64,000 bases of DNA from Eisenbergiella tayi (GCF_001881565.1 NZ_MPDJ01000012.1:62001-126000); one strand, 5' to 3'; counted from the first letter of the stretch, positions 31,683-40,644 are shown. Numbers and translations are program-made. The notes: generated from the sequence alone by a model not told the origin.

Positions 31683-33064
31683 GTGAAAGTATGGTACAGG
31701 ATATTGTGAAGGAAGTGGTTGCCAGAATGCAGCTTTCCGGCAGTGCCGGGACAGCACAGCACGGCGTGTTCACAGATATGAACCAGGCGATTGAAGCGGC
31801 GAAGGAAGCGGAAGCCAAAGTACGCTGCATGACCATGGATCAGCGTGAACAGATCGTCTCCAATATCCGCAGAAAGACTCACGAGAACGCGGAGCTTCTT
31901 GCCCGTATGGGTGTGGAAGAAACCGGAATGGGCAACGTGGGCGACAAGATTTTAAAGCATCACCTTCTGGCGGACAAAACCCCCGGAACGGAAGATATAA
32001 CAACGACGGCATGGTCGGGGGACAGAGGACTTACCCTGATCGAGATGGGGCCCTTTGGCGTTATCGGAGCCATTACTCCCTGCACCAATCCCAGTGAAAC
32101 CGTCCTGTGCAACAGCATGGGCATGATAGCGGCAGGAAACACAGTAGTATTCAACCCTCATCCCCAGGCAATCAAAACTTCTATTTTTGCCATCAACATG
32201 GTAAATGAAGCTTCCCTTGAGGCAGGAGGGCCGGATAATGTAGCCTGTACGGTGACCAGGCCCACACTGGAAACAAGCAATATCATGATGAAGCATAAAG
32301 ATATCCCTCTGATTGCCGCGACAGGAGGACCGGGAGTTGTTACCGCGGTTCTTTCCTCCGGAAAAAGAGGAATCGGCGCCGGGGCAGGAAATCCGCCCGC
32401 ACTGGTGGATGAGACTGCCGATGTGAGAAAAGCGGCGGCCGATATCGTAAACGGATGTACCTTTGATAATAATCTCCCCTGTATAGCGGAGAAGGAAATT
32501 GTGGCCGTGGACAGCGTGGCCGATGAACTGATGAATTATATGATCAGCGAACAGGGATGCTACCTGATTTCCAAAGAGGAGCAGGATAAACTCACCGCGA
32601 CTGTGATAACCCCTAAGGGGCTGAACCGGAAATGCGTGGGAAGGGATGCCAGAACACTTCTTTCCATGATCGGCATTCAGGCTCCGGAAAATATCCGCTG
32701 CATCGTTTTTGAAGGGGAAAAAGAACATCCGCTGATTGCAGAAGAGCTGATGATGCCTATCCTGGGACTGGTAAGGGCAAAGGATTTTGACGATGCGGTT
32801 GAAAAGGCCGTCTGGCTGGAACACGGCAACCGTCATTCCGCTCATATCCATTCCAAAAACGTGGATAACATCACCAAATATGCCAAGGCAATTGATACGG
32901 CGATTCTGGTTAAGAACGCACCTTCCTATGCGGCTTTGGGATTCGGAGGAGAAGGCTTCTGTACCTTCACCATTGCCAGCAGGACCGGTGAGGGCCTGAC
33001 GAGCGCAAGCACCTTCACTAAGAGAAGAAGATGCGTCATGTCAGACAGCCTCTGCATCCGCTAA
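31673..33064 (+). CDS. pduP: CoA-acylating propionaldehyde dehydrogenase (PduP-like)
   Basis: 463 residues. N-terminal targeting helix (ESMVQDIVKEVVARM), then the aldehyde dehydrogenase fold with catalytic C270 in NNLPCIAEKEIV and the CoA-type GGTGV-like region. Oxidises propionaldehyde to propionyl-CoA with NAD+ inside the compartment. Start is GTG 31673 with GGAGG seven bases upstream, overlapping the previous gene by ten bases; ATG 31691 would delete part of the targeting helix. Confidence 0.92.
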   Translation: MPVSESMVQDIVKEVVARMQLSGSAGTAQHGVFTDMNQAIEAAKEAEAKVRCMTMDQREQIVSNIRRKTHENAELLARMGVEETGMGNVGDKILKHHLLADKTPGTEDITTTAWSGDRGLTLIEMGPFGVIGAITPCTNPSETVLCNSMGMIAAGNTVVFNPHPQAIKTSIFAINMVNEASLEAGGPDNVACTVTRPTLETSNIMMKHKDIPLIAATGGPGVVTAVLSSGKRGIGAGAGNPPALVDETADVRKAAADIVNGCTFDNNLPCIAEKEIVAVDSVADELMNYMISEQGCYLISKEEQDKLTATVITPKGLNRKCVGRDARTLLSMIGIQAPENIRCIVFEGEKEHPLIAEELMMPILGLVRAKDFDDAVEKAVWLEHGNRHSAHIHSKNVDNITKYAKAIDTAILVKNAPSYAALGFGGEGFCTFTIASRTGEGLTSASTFTKRRRCVMSDSLCIR

Positions 33065-33131
33065 AGGGCAGAACGTGCAGACATGCCGGTAAAAAAGGCA
33101 TGTACGCCGGAAGGCAGGAAAGGAAAAGAAA

Positions 33132-34343
33132 ATGGACGTTAATGCAACAAATATAGAAGAGATTGTAAGACAGGTCCTTAATAGCATGGAAGGGCATACC
33201 GGCGCGGGAAAAAGCGTATCCGGAAATGTGGCGGGAGAAATCCCGAAAACAGCCCGTGTTGCCATGCTTACAAGCCTGGAGCATTATGACATTAAAGAAT
33301 TCCCCATCCCCGAGGTAGGGGATGACGATATCCTTGTTAAAGTGGAGGGCTGCGGTATCTGCGGTACCGACGCCCATGAATTCAAAAAAGATCCCTTCGG
33401 ACTGATTCCCGTAGCCCTCGGACATGAGGGAACCGGTGAAATCGTAAAGATGGGGAAAAACGTAAAGAAAGACAGTGCCGGAAATGATCTGAAGATAGGA
33501 GACAAGGTTGTAACCTGTATGATTTTCAAGGATAACCCGGATATCACCATGTTCGATCTGAACAAGCAGAACGTGGGAGGCGCGGATGTTTACGGCCTGC
33601 TTCCCGATGACGATATCCATCTCAACGGCTGGTTTTCCGATTATCTTTTCATCAGGGGAGGCTCCACCGTATTTAAGGTAAGCGACCTGGATTTATATTC
33701 CAGAATCCTGATAGAGCCCTGCGCCGTTCTGATTCATGCGGTGGAAAGAGCGAAATCAACCGGTATCCTCCGGTTCAACAGCAGGGTAGTGGTACAGGGC
33801 TGCGGTCCTATCGGCCTGATTTGTATCGCCATTCTCCGTACGATGGGAATCAATCATATCGTAGCTGTAGACGGAGAAGAAAAACGTCTGGAATTCGCTA
33901 AGGAAATGGGTGCGTCCGATACGGTAAACTTCAAGGATCATAAGGGCATTGAAGCTCTTGCAGGAGCGGTGGAAGCCAAATTTGACGGACATCTGGCAGA
34001 TTTTGCATTCCAGTGCACCGGTTCTCCGTTTGCCCATGCTAATATTTACAAATTTATCCGCAACGGCGGAGGGCTCTGCGAGCTGGGATTCTTTATCAAT
34101 GGCGGCGATGCCACCATTAATCCCCACTTTGACATCTGCTCCAAAGAAATCACAATCGTGGGCTCCTGGGTATATACTCTTCGGGATTACGCCACCACAT
34201 TTGAATTCTTAAAGAGTGCGAAGAAGGCCGGGATTCCCATTGAGAAGCTCATTACCCACACCTTCCCGCTGGATGAAATCAATGAAGCGCACAGAACCAA
34301 TCTGGCGATGAGCGGTCTGAAGATTGCGATTATCAATCAATAA
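33132..34343 (+). CDS. Zinc alcohol dehydrogenase with encapsulation peptide (lactaldehyde reductase/propanol dehydrogenase)
   Basis: 403 residues. The first 20 residues (NIEEIVRQVLNSMEG) form a targeting helix, followed by a linker and a medium-chain dehydrogenase: CGICGTDAHEF and GHEGTGEIV give catalytic zinc ligands, QGCGPIGLICIA the NAD-binding turn. The four-cysteine structural zinc loop is absent. Within this pathway it can reduce lactaldehyde to 1,2-propanediol or propionaldehyde to propanol and recycle NAD+ for the aldehyde dehydrogenase. AAAGGAAAAG before the ATG. Confidence 0.9.
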   Translation: MDVNATNIEEIVRQVLNSMEGHTGAGKSVSGNVAGEIPKTARVAMLTSLEHYDIKEFPIPEVGDDDILVKVEGCGICGTDAHEFKKDPFGLIPVALGHEGTGEIVKMGKNVKKDSAGNDLKIGDKVVTCMIFKDNPDITMFDLNKQNVGGADVYGLLPDDDIHLNGWFSDYLFIRGGSTVFKVSDLDLYSRILIEPCAVLIHAVERAKSTGILRFNSRVVVQGCGPIGLICIAILRTMGINHIVAVDGEEKRLEFAKEMGASDTVNFKDHKGIEALAGAVEAKFDGHLADFAFQCTGSPFAHANIYKFIRNGGGLCELGFFINGGDATINPHFDICSKEITIVGSWVYTLRDYATTFEFLKSAKKAGIPIEKLITHTFPLDEINEAHRTNLAMSGLKIAIINQ

Positions 34344-34365
34344 ACAGTGTTAGGAGGCGAAGCCC

Positions 34366-34680
34366 ATGGGAGAAGCCGTAGGAATTTTGGAAGTATTTGG
34401 TCTGGTATGTGCATTTATGGCGGCAGATGCCGGATGTAAGGCAGGCAATGTGCGGCTGGAGCCTTTTGATAAAAATAAGCCGGCCAACGCAGACAGCCTT
34501 CCGGTCCCCCTGCTGGTAACCATCAAATTCAGAGGCAGCATATCCGACGTGGAAGCTGCCATGGAAGCGGGAGAGCGGATGGCAAAAAGCCTTACCGGAG
34601 TCGTGCAGAAGCATATCATTCCCAGGCCCACAGAGGATACGGAAAAAATGTTGAAGCTCTGCGCATTTGACAAGTCATAA
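34366..34680 (+). CDS. BMC-H shell protein
   Basis: 104 residues, one BMC domain (VGILEVFGLVCAFMAADAGCKAGNV) with a 13-residue loop insertion (PFDKNKPANADS) and the usual RPTEDTEKML end. Hexameric shell tile. RBS AGGAGG upstream. It diverges from the two near-identical PduA-like tiles at 34731 and 35629. Confidence 0.9.
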   Translation: MGEAVGILEVFGLVCAFMAADAGCKAGNVRLEPFDKNKPANADSLPVPLLVTIKFRGSISDVEAAMEAGERMAKSLTGVVQKHIIPRPTEDTEKMLKLCAFDKS

Positions 34681-34730
34681 CTGGTTATGTCACAATAAAA
34701 AAGAAATGTAAATTAGTGGAGGAAATTAAA

Positions 34731-35006
34731 ATGGCACAGGAAGCATTGGGAATGATAGAAACAAGAGGTCTTACCGCAGCAATTGAAGCGGCGGATGCAA
34801 TGACCAAATCAGCAGAGGTGACTCTGGTGGGAACAGAGAAAATCGGTTCCGGTCTGGTAACCGTTATGGTACGCGGCGATGTTGGAGCTGTTAAGGCTGC
34901 AGTAGAAAGCGGATCCGCAGCGGCAGGCAAGCTTGGCGAACTGGTAGCAGCACACGTAATTCCGAGACCGCATTCGGATGTAGAGAAGATTCTGCCTTCT
35001 ATCTGA
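34731..35006 (+). CDS. BMC-H shell protein (PduA/PduJ-like)
   Basis: 91 residues, canonical hexameric tile: ALGMIETRGLTAAIEAADAM, then the KIGSGLVTVMVRGDVGAVKAAVESG core (edge lysine in EKIGSG) and VIPRPHSDVEKIL. ATG 34731 follows GGAGG by nine bases; GTG 34716 is unlikely. Very similar in DNA to the 3' half of the gene at 35455. Confidence 0.93.
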   Translation: MAQEALGMIETRGLTAAIEAADAMTKSAEVTLVGTEKIGSGLVTVMVRGDVGAVKAAVESGSAAAGKLGELVAAHVIPRPHSDVEKILPSI

Positions 35007-35025
35007 TAATTAGGAGAAAACGTTC

Positions 35026-35388
35026 ATGGGGAAATCATATGGCCTGATAGAAATAACAGGAGTGACAGCGGCGGTGGATGCCCTTGACATTATGTGCAAA
35101 GCGGCGGAAGTGACTCTGGCAACCTGGGAAAGAAAACTGGGCGGAAGGCTTGTAACCATTATTGTGGAAGGCGATGTGGCGGCGGTAACCGCAGCCGTGG
35201 AAGCGGCAGCTCATGCGATTAAACCGCTGGTGGCTTCCGGGGTGATTGCCAACCCCCATGAAGAGATTGTCGGATTGGTGAAGCGCAGTTCAAGCCGTTT
35301 TATGACCGCTTCCATAGAAGCCGGGGTTGAGGCTGAGAATCCGGCAGGAGGAATGCTTTCGGAGGAAAGCTATCTTCAGGAGGTATAG
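35026..35388 (+). CDS. BMC-H shell protein with C-terminal extension
   Basis: 120 residues. Residues 1-85 are a BMC-H domain (YGLIEITGVTAAVDALDIM, pore-side and edge segments conserved, ANPHEEIVGLV end). A 30-residue extension follows (MTASIEAGVEAENPAGGMLS region), possibly a short interaction helix like extended tiles of the PduK type, but without cysteines. Confidence 0.88.
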   Translation: MGKSYGLIEITGVTAAVDALDIMCKAAEVTLATWERKLGGRLVTIIVEGDVAAVTAAVEAAAHAIKPLVASGVIANPHEEIVGLVKRSSSRFMTASIEAGVEAENPAGGMLSEESYLQEV

Positions 35389-35454
35389 GCAAGGGGCAGC
35401 GCGCCCGCCTGCCTAATGCCGCTTTTGCCGTAGCTGCGGCAATGAGGAGGAATC

Positions 35455-35907
35455 ATGCCAGACAGTAATAATAAAGATAAGACAACACAAAAGGAAGCCG
35501 GACAGAGTGCGGCAGCTTCAAAAAGCAGTACGATTAAAACAGCACGCAAAACAACGTCCGGGACAGTACAGAAAGCCGAAAAGGCGCAGATAAAAGAAGA
35601 ACCAGTTGTTAAAAAGGAGGAAAAAAGAATGTCACAGGAAGCATTGGGAATGGTGGAAACAAGAGGTCTTGTTGCAGCAATTGAGGCAGCGGACGCTATG
35701 TGCAAGGCTGCAAATGTAGCTTTGGTAGGAACAGAGAAAATCGGTTCCGGTCTGGTAACCGTTATGGTACGCGGCGATGTAGGAGCTGTTAAATCCGCAG
35801 TGGAAGCAGGCGCAAGCAGCGCAGGCAGACTGGGCGAATTAGTGGCTACCCATGTAATCCCCAGACCTCACACTGATGTAGAGATGATTTTGCCCAAGGT
35901 AAAATAA
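35455..35907 (+). CDS. BMC-H shell protein with N-terminal Lys/Thr-rich extension and internal start
   Basis: 150 residues: a 58-residue polar, lysine-rich, low-complexity extension, then a PduA-like BMC-H domain starting at Met59 (MSQEALGMVETRGLV). GAGGAGG precedes ATG 35455, and a second strong site precedes ATG 35629, so a 150-residue and a 92-residue form are both likely. The domain is almost identical to the tile at 34731, including a DNA stretch of about 60 bases with one or two differences. The extension could face the lumen or cytosol and bind cargo or other components. Confidence 0.88.
   Translation: MPDSNNKDKTTQKEAGQSAAASKSSTIKTARKTTSGTVQKAEKAQIKEEPVVKKEEKRMSQEALGMVETRGLVAAIEAADAMCKAANVALVGTEKIGSGLVTVMVRGDVGAVKSAVEAGASSAGRLGELVATHVIPRPHTDVEMILPKVK
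35616..35631 (+). promoter_or_regulatory. Internal ribosome binding site and start codon in the extended shell gene
   Basis: GGAGG (35616-35620), eight bases, ATG (35629-35631), in frame inside the gene at 35455. The short product begins exactly at the BMC domain, as with PduB/PduB'. Confidence 0.75.
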
Positions 35908-35926
35908 TTCTATAATCTGAAGAAAA

Positions 35927-36580
35927 GTGGGTGTGGCTGTGGAGACGAATCAAATTGAACTGATTACCAGATTGGTAATGGAAGCCATGGAGAAGGAACC
36001 TGCCGGAAACGGGTTTATGGTTCCCGTAGGAGTATCCGCCAGACATATACATCTTACCCAGGAGCATGTGGAAATCCTGTTCGGCCCCGGATACCATCTT
36101 ACCAAAAAAAAGGATCTCATGGGCGGGCAGTTCGCTGCCAACGAGCAGGTGACCATAGTTGGGCTTAAGCTGCGGGCCATTGAAAACGTAAGGGTTTTAG
36201 GGCCTGTAAGGAAAGCCTCCCAGGTGGAAATTTCCGCTACGGACGCCATGAAGCTGGGAATCAAAGCCCCGATTCGGGAATCAGGCGACGTGGCAGGAAG
36301 CGCAGCGATCGCGGTGGTTGGGCCTCAGGGAGCAATCTATCTGAAGGAAGGCTGTATCGTGGCTATGAGACATATACATATGTCGCCCCGGGATGCGCAG
36401 GCAGCAGGGGTAAAGGACGGTGACTACGTTTCTGTAAAAGCAGACAACGAACGGGGAACTGTTTTTGACCACGTTAAAATCCGTGTGGATGACAGCTTTA
36501 CGCTGGAAATGCATATCGATACGGATGAAGCGAATGCGAGCAGGATCGCTACCGGAGATACCGTAAAAATTGTCCGCTGA
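35927..36580 (+). CDS. pduL: PduL-type phosphate propanoyltransferase
   Basis: 217 residues. Converts propionyl-CoA and phosphate to propionyl-phosphate, regenerating CoA inside the compartment. Two PTAC half-domains are visible, with the zinc-binding VGVSARHIHL and the second-half MRHIHMSP. The N-terminal helix (NQIELITRLVMEAMEK) is an encapsulation peptide, as expected of compartment PduL. Start uncertain among GTG codons 35927, 35933 and 35939; no strong Shine-Dalgarno. A terminator-like hairpin follows. Confidence 0.93.
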   Translation: MGVAVETNQIELITRLVMEAMEKEPAGNGFMVPVGVSARHIHLTQEHVEILFGPGYHLTKKKDLMGGQFAANEQVTIVGLKLRAIENVRVLGPVRKASQVEISATDAMKLGIKAPIRESGDVAGSAAIAVVGPQGAIYLKEGCIVAMRHIHMSPRDAQAAGVKDGDYVSVKADNERGTVFDHVKIRVDDSFTLEMHIDTDEANASRIATGDTVKIVR

Positions 36581-36595
36581 TGGAGTTGTTAACCG

Positions 36596-36644
36596 TCTCC
36601 CGGTATTCTTATTCTTTTTGTCTGGAATACCGGGAGATTTTTTT
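36596..36644 (+). terminator. Intra-operon terminator/attenuator after pduL
   Basis: TCTCCCGGTATTC pairs with GGAATACCGGGAGA across a 15-base loop and is followed by seven T. It would lower expression of the vertex protein and PduS/PduT relative to upstream genes. Confidence 0.75.
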
Positions 36645-36676
36645 AACAGGCTGCCGAGGCAGGGGAAAGAGGAAAT

Positions 36677-36943
36677 ATGATAGTCGGTAAAGTAACAGGA
36701 AGCATTGTTTCCACGAGAAAAAGTGAGAAGCTGATAGGAAATAAATTGATGATTGTAGAGCCTCTGGAGTCGATGAAAAGCCATGCGGACAGACTGGTGG
36801 CTATCGATAATATCGGCGCAGGAATCGGAGAATACGTGCTTGTAGCCCAGGGAAGCGCGGCCAGGATCGGCTGTGATATGGAAGACGCCCCTGTGGATGC
36901 CGCAATAGTGGGAATCATTGATGATGCCAGCAGATTAGTGTGA
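36677..36943 (+). CDS. eutN: EutN/CcmL-type pentameric vertex protein (BMC-P)
   Basis: 88 residues with the EutN/CcmL fold: VGKVTGSIVSTRKSEKLIGNK, then a GAGIGEYVLVAQGSAAR turn and DAAIVGIID end. Caps the twelve vertices of the shell, so low expression is expected; the terminator before it fits. GAGGAAAT upstream of the ATG. Confidence 0.93.
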   Translation: MIVGKVTGSIVSTRKSEKLIGNKLMIVEPLESMKSHADRLVAIDNIGAGIGEYVLVAQGSAARIGCDMEDAPVDAAIVGIIDDASRLV

Positions 36944-36965
36944 TTCCGGGAAAGTGGAGCAGGCT

Positions 36966-38294
36966 ATGGATTGTAAAGACTTAAGCAGTATGATAAAAGA
37001 AAATGGGATAGTGGGCGCAGGCGGCGCAGGCTTTCCCACCTATATGAAAATTGATGAACGTGCTCAGATCATATTATTGAACTGCGCGGAGTGTGAACCG
37101 CTTCTGAAGCTGCACAGACAGCTTCTTGAAAAGTATGCGCAGGAAATACTGGAAACATTCCAGCTGGTGGCGGATACCGTGGGAGCGGAACAGGCCATCG
37201 TAGGAATCAAAGGCGAATATAAGGACACTGTGGCGGCATTAAACAGGTGCATTCACCGTTTCCCTAAGGTATCACTGCAGCTTCTTGACAGCGTATATCC
37301 TATGGGGGATGAGGTAGTGCTCATTTATGAGGCGACCGGAAGGGTTGTCAGGCCAGGGGGTCTTCCCATAGAAGAAGGCATTGCTGTCTTCAATGTAGAA
37401 ACGATGTATAATATTTACAGGGCTTTGAAAAAAAATAAGCCCGTTACGGATAAGCTGGTAACCATAGTGGGTGAGGTGGAAAGTCCGGTGACCATCCGTG
37501 TTCCTCTGGGAACGGCGCTGCAAACCTGTGTGGAATTTGCGGGCGGTGCGACGACAGCGGATCCGGTCTTTCTGGTGGGCGGCCCTATGATGGGAAACAT
37601 CAAAGGGGCGGATTCTCCGGTGACCAAAACGACCAACGCGGTGCTGGTGCTCCCGAAAGAACATTCCCTGATTCAGAAGAAAAACCAGAATCCGGCGATA
37701 GGCCTGAAGCGTGCTGCATCTGCCTGCTGTCAGTGCCAGGCGTGTACGGACTTATGTCCAAGGCATGCGCTGGGACATCCAATCGAACCTCATAAGTTCA
37801 TGCGTGCGGCCGCGAACAGGGATTTCAGGGATGCCAATCCTTTTGTGAATACGTTTTTCTGCAGCTCCTGCGGTTTATGCGAGCTGTATTCCTGCCCGCA
37901 GGGCCTGGCTCCGAGAAGCCTGATGGCTGAATATAAGACTGGCCTGAGAAAAGCGGGATTAAAGCCTCCCGCGGACGTACTTCCCACCCCGGTGAGAGAG
38001 TCCAGAGAATACCGTAAGGCTCCGGAAGAACGGCTGGAGGCGAGATTAGGGCTGTCTGCTTATGACAGGGAAGCGCCTATTGAGGATGAAGTGAAAAAGG
38101 TGAATGTGGTGGTTATCCCTTTAAACCAGCATATCGGTGCGCCGGCGGAGCCGGTGGTATCCGTGGGAGATGCGGTGGAAAGAGGACAGATAATAGCGGC
38201 TGCGGCCAAAGGATTAAGCGTTCCGATTCATGCATCCGTCAGCGGTAAAGTAACCAAAGTGGGCGGCGGTGAGATCACTCTGACTGTGTCATAA
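36966..38294 (+). CDS. pduS: PduS-like RnfC-family electron-transfer protein
   Basis: 442 residues. N-terminal RnfC/NuoF-like flavin and nucleotide region (GIVGAGGAGFPTYMK). Two ferredoxin-type motifs lie in the middle, CCQCQACTDLCP and FFCSSCGLCELYSCP, and a C-terminal barrel-sandwich (HASVSGKVTKVGGGEITL) follows. In Salmonella PduS reduces cobalamin. Here the dehydratase is B12-independent, so it more likely moves electrons across the shell, for NAD+ recycling or activation of the radical system. ATG 36966 preceded by GGAG; GTG 36954 possible. Confidence 0.9.
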   Translation: MDCKDLSSMIKENGIVGAGGAGFPTYMKIDERAQIILLNCAECEPLLKLHRQLLEKYAQEILETFQLVADTVGAEQAIVGIKGEYKDTVAALNRCIHRFPKVSLQLLDSVYPMGDEVVLIYEATGRVVRPGGLPIEEGIAVFNVETMYNIYRALKKNKPVTDKLVTIVGEVESPVTIRVPLGTALQTCVEFAGGATTADPVFLVGGPMMGNIKGADSPVTKTTNAVLVLPKEHSLIQKKNQNPAIGLKRAASACCQCQACTDLCPRHALGHPIEPHKFMRAAANRDFRDANPFVNTFFCSSCGLCELYSCPQGLAPRSLMAEYKTGLRKAGLKPPADVLPTPVRESREYRKAPEERLEARLGLSAYDREAPIEDEVKKVNVVVIPLNQHIGAPAEPVVSVGDAVERGQIIAAAAKGLSVPIHASVSGKVTKVGGGEITLTVS

Positions 38295-38338
38295 TCATCA
38301 GAAAAGCGGCGAAACGCGCAGATGAGAGGTAAAGATAT

Positions 38339-38887
38339 ATGAGCAAGGCTATTGGCATGATTGAATTTAAGACGGTTTCCGCGGGCATTACCGCTGCGGA
38401 TGCGATGGTAAAGACGGCGGATGTGGAGCTTCTGGAGGCACAGACGGTCTGCCCGGGTAAATATATTGCTTTAATCAGCGGATCCTTAAGCGCGGTGAAT
38501 GCGGCGGTGGAAGCTGCAGGAAAGGTGAGGGAGGAGGAGCTGATAGACAGCTTCGTCCTTGGCAATCCTCATGAAAGTATCTTCCCGGCTATTTACGGGG
38601 CTACGCAGATTGATAAGATCAGCGCCTTCGGCATACTGGAAACCTACGATGCGGCATCTATTATTGTAGCTGCCGATGTGGCGGCCAAAACAGCTATTGT
38701 GGATCTGATTGAACTCCGTATCGCCAAGGGAATGTGCGGGAAATCATATCTGATATTGACCGGAGAGGTTGCGGCGGTGGAAGCAGCCATAGAAAAAGCA
38801 AAACAATCAGTGGCAGGCAATGGAATGTATCTGGATTCTTCCGTGATTGCCCATCCGGACGAACAGATCTGCCGTTCCATTTTATAA
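38339..38887 (+). CDS. pduT: PduT-type tandem BMC shell protein (BMC-T) with Fe-S cysteine
   Basis: 182 residues with two BMC domains (residues 1-88 and 93-182) that form a trimer. Cys38 (QTVCPGKY) matches PduT Cys38, which holds a [4Fe-4S] cluster at the trimer pore. Partner of PduS for electron passage through the shell. GAGAGGT upstream. Ends 22 bases before deoR-type regulator. Confidence 0.92.
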   Translation: MSKAIGMIEFKTVSAGITAADAMVKTADVELLEAQTVCPGKYIALISGSLSAVNAAVEAAGKVREEELIDSFVLGNPHESIFPAIYGATQIDKISAFGILETYDAASIIVAADVAAKTAIVDLIELRIAKGMCGKSYLILTGEVAAVEAAIEKAKQSVAGNGMYLDSSVIAHPDEQICRSIL

Positions 38888-38909
38888 GGCATATAAGGAA
38901 GGGTTGCTT

Positions 38910-39677
38910 ATGTTAGCAGTAGAAAGAAGAAATCTGATTCTCGAAAAGCTGCAGGAAGATAAAAAGGTTATTGTCAGCGAGCTCAGCCAGGAGTTCCAGG
39001 TGTCCGAGGAGACTATCCGAAGGGATTTGGATAAGCTGGATAAGGATGGGCTGGCGGTAAAAAGCTATGGCGGGGCGGTATTAAATGAAAATACCAGCCT
39101 GGATATGCCCTTTAATATCCGAAAGAAAAATAATCCTGCGGGAAAGCAGAAAATAGCAAAGATTGTAGAGACTCTCATCGAAGACGGCGATCATATCATA
39201 CTGGATCCCAGCACCACCGCTGTGTTCATTGCCAAAGCGCTGAAGCAGAAGGAGCGCCTGACAGTAATCACCAATTCCATCGAAGTGATACTGGAGCTTT
39301 CCGATGTGGCGGACTGGAATATCATTTCCTCCGGCGGAAGCCTGAAGGAAGGGTATCTGGCGCTGGTTGGGCCGAGGGCCATTGAAGGCCTTGGGGCTTT
39401 TAACGTGGAAAAGGTGGTTCTTTCCTGTAAGGGCTTGGATATGGAAAAAGGGATTACGGACGGAAATGAACTTTTTTCCCAGGCGAAGCAGACCATGCTG
39501 AAATCAGCCAAGCAATGTATCCTGGCTGTGGATCACACCAAATTCGGAAAGGTTGCTTTTTCCAAAATCTGTGATATCAATCATATCCATATGGTGGTTA
39601 CCGATGAAAAGCCGTCTGATACCTGGCTTGAGCTTTTTGAACGTTCCGGCATCACCTGCCTGTATCCTGAGAACTGA
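38910..39677 (+). CDS. DeoR-family transcriptional regulator
   Basis: 255 residues. N-terminal winged helix (VSELSQEFQVSEETIRRDLDKL) and a C-terminal sugar-phosphate sensing domain (ILDPSTTAVFIAKAL; ITNSIEVILEL; LSCKGLD). Last gene of the microcompartment operon, so probably a sensor of fuculose-1-P, rhamnulose-1-P or a glycolytic intermediate that represses or tunes the locus. ATG 38910 has GGAAGGG upstream. Its 3' end overlaps the convergent AraC gene by 26 bases. Confidence 0.9.
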   Translation: MLAVERRNLILEKLQEDKKVIVSELSQEFQVSEETIRRDLDKLDKDGLAVKSYGGAVLNENTSLDMPFNIRKKNNPAGKQKIAKIVETLIEDGDHIILDPSTTAVFIAKALKQKERLTVITNSIEVILELSDVADWNIISSGGSLKEGYLALVGPRAIEGLGAFNVEKVVLSCKGLDMEKGITDGNELFSQAKQTMLKSAKQCILAVDHTKFGKVAFSKICDINHIHMVVTDEKPSDTWLELFERSGITCLYPEN

Positions 39678-40644
39678 CCGAATCATGTGACAGGCGGTAG
39701 GAGCGCGGCGTCATACCGAACTGCGCCCTGAATATCCGGTGAAAATAACTTGTGTTGTCATAACCCACAGACGCTATAATTTCCTCCACGGGAAGTGTTG
39801 TTGTGGTGAGCAGAAAGGCTGACTGGTTCAGCCTTTTTGTCTGCAGTAAATTCTTGAAAGTCTTTCCTGTCATCCGGCTGATCAGCCTGCTTAAATAATA
39901 AGCCGGTTCCTTCAGCTGCGCGGAGAGTTCGTCCAGCGTGGCTGTCTTATAATTTTCCTCCACATATTTCATGGCGGTGAACACCATATTCTGTTCGTGC
40001 TGCCCGGGATCGTCCTGATTGATCTTATCCGTATGGTTTAAAAGCTGGATAAACAGAAGCCCCATGGTAGTCTGGTTGATGTTCCTGCGGTTAGGCTGGC
40101 GGTAAACCAAAGACCAGATGAGATTTTCCACCAGGTTCTGTATCGGCAGGACCTGACTGACATGGAAATGCAGGTAATCCGTAAAGCTGCGGTTCTTTTT
40201 CAGGGCTCCCACCAGAAATTCCTGCAGGGCACTTCGTTCATCTATCATAAGAAAGGTCCTGTCAAAAAACTCGGGAAGCACAATAAAATTTACGGCGATG
40301 TCCTCTTTCCCGGCAGGCAGGATTTCCTGTGTGGCATTCTGATTCAGAAACAAGAGATCACCGGTATCCAGAGTGACTTTTGTGGTGTCATTGATGATGT
40401 GGGTGGTGGTTCCGCTGCACATGTAAATGATTTCAATATAATTATGCTTGTGGCGCGGGAAGTGCACAAAACGGGTATGAGGCCTGATATCAATCAATTT
40501 CCCGGCATCCAGCATCTGGCTTCCGTCCACGATAAAATCATCGGCGGCTGTATAAATACTTTTCTGCACTTCCGTCTCTCCCGCAAGGATTTGTTCTTCT
40601 TCCGGTGAAATCACCTTCAGTTTATCTAAAAGTTCCTGGTTCAT
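39652..40644 (-). CDS. AraC-family regulator with cupin domain (RhaS/RhaR-like role)
   Basis: 330 residues. N-terminal cupin (FVHFPRHKHNYIEIIYMCSG) for effector binding. C-terminal double helix-turn-helix (LDELSAQLKEPAYYLSRLI and IIASVGYDNTSYFHRIFRAQFGMTPRSYR, in parts). Divergent from rhamnulokinase and next to an inverted repeat, so it is most likely the L-rhamnose activator of rhaB-rhaA. Antiparallel 3' overlap of 26 bases with the DeoR gene may couple their expression. Confidence 0.9.
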   Translation of the reverse strand: MNQELLDKLKVISPEEEQILAGETEVQKSIYTAADDFIVDGSQMLDAGKLIDIRPHTRFVHFPRHKHNYIEIIYMCSGTTTHIINDTTKVTLDTGDLLFLNQNATQEILPAGKEDIAVNFIVLPEFFDRTFLMIDERSALQEFLVGALKKNRSFTDYLHFHVSQVLPIQNLVENLIWSLVYRQPNRRNINQTTMGLLFIQLLNHTDKINQDDPGQHEQNMVFTAMKYVEENYKTATLDELSAQLKEPAYYLSRLISRMTGKTFKNLLQTKRLNQSAFLLTTTTLPVEEIIASVGYDNTSYFHRIFRAQFGMTPRSYRLSHDSVSSQDTGR

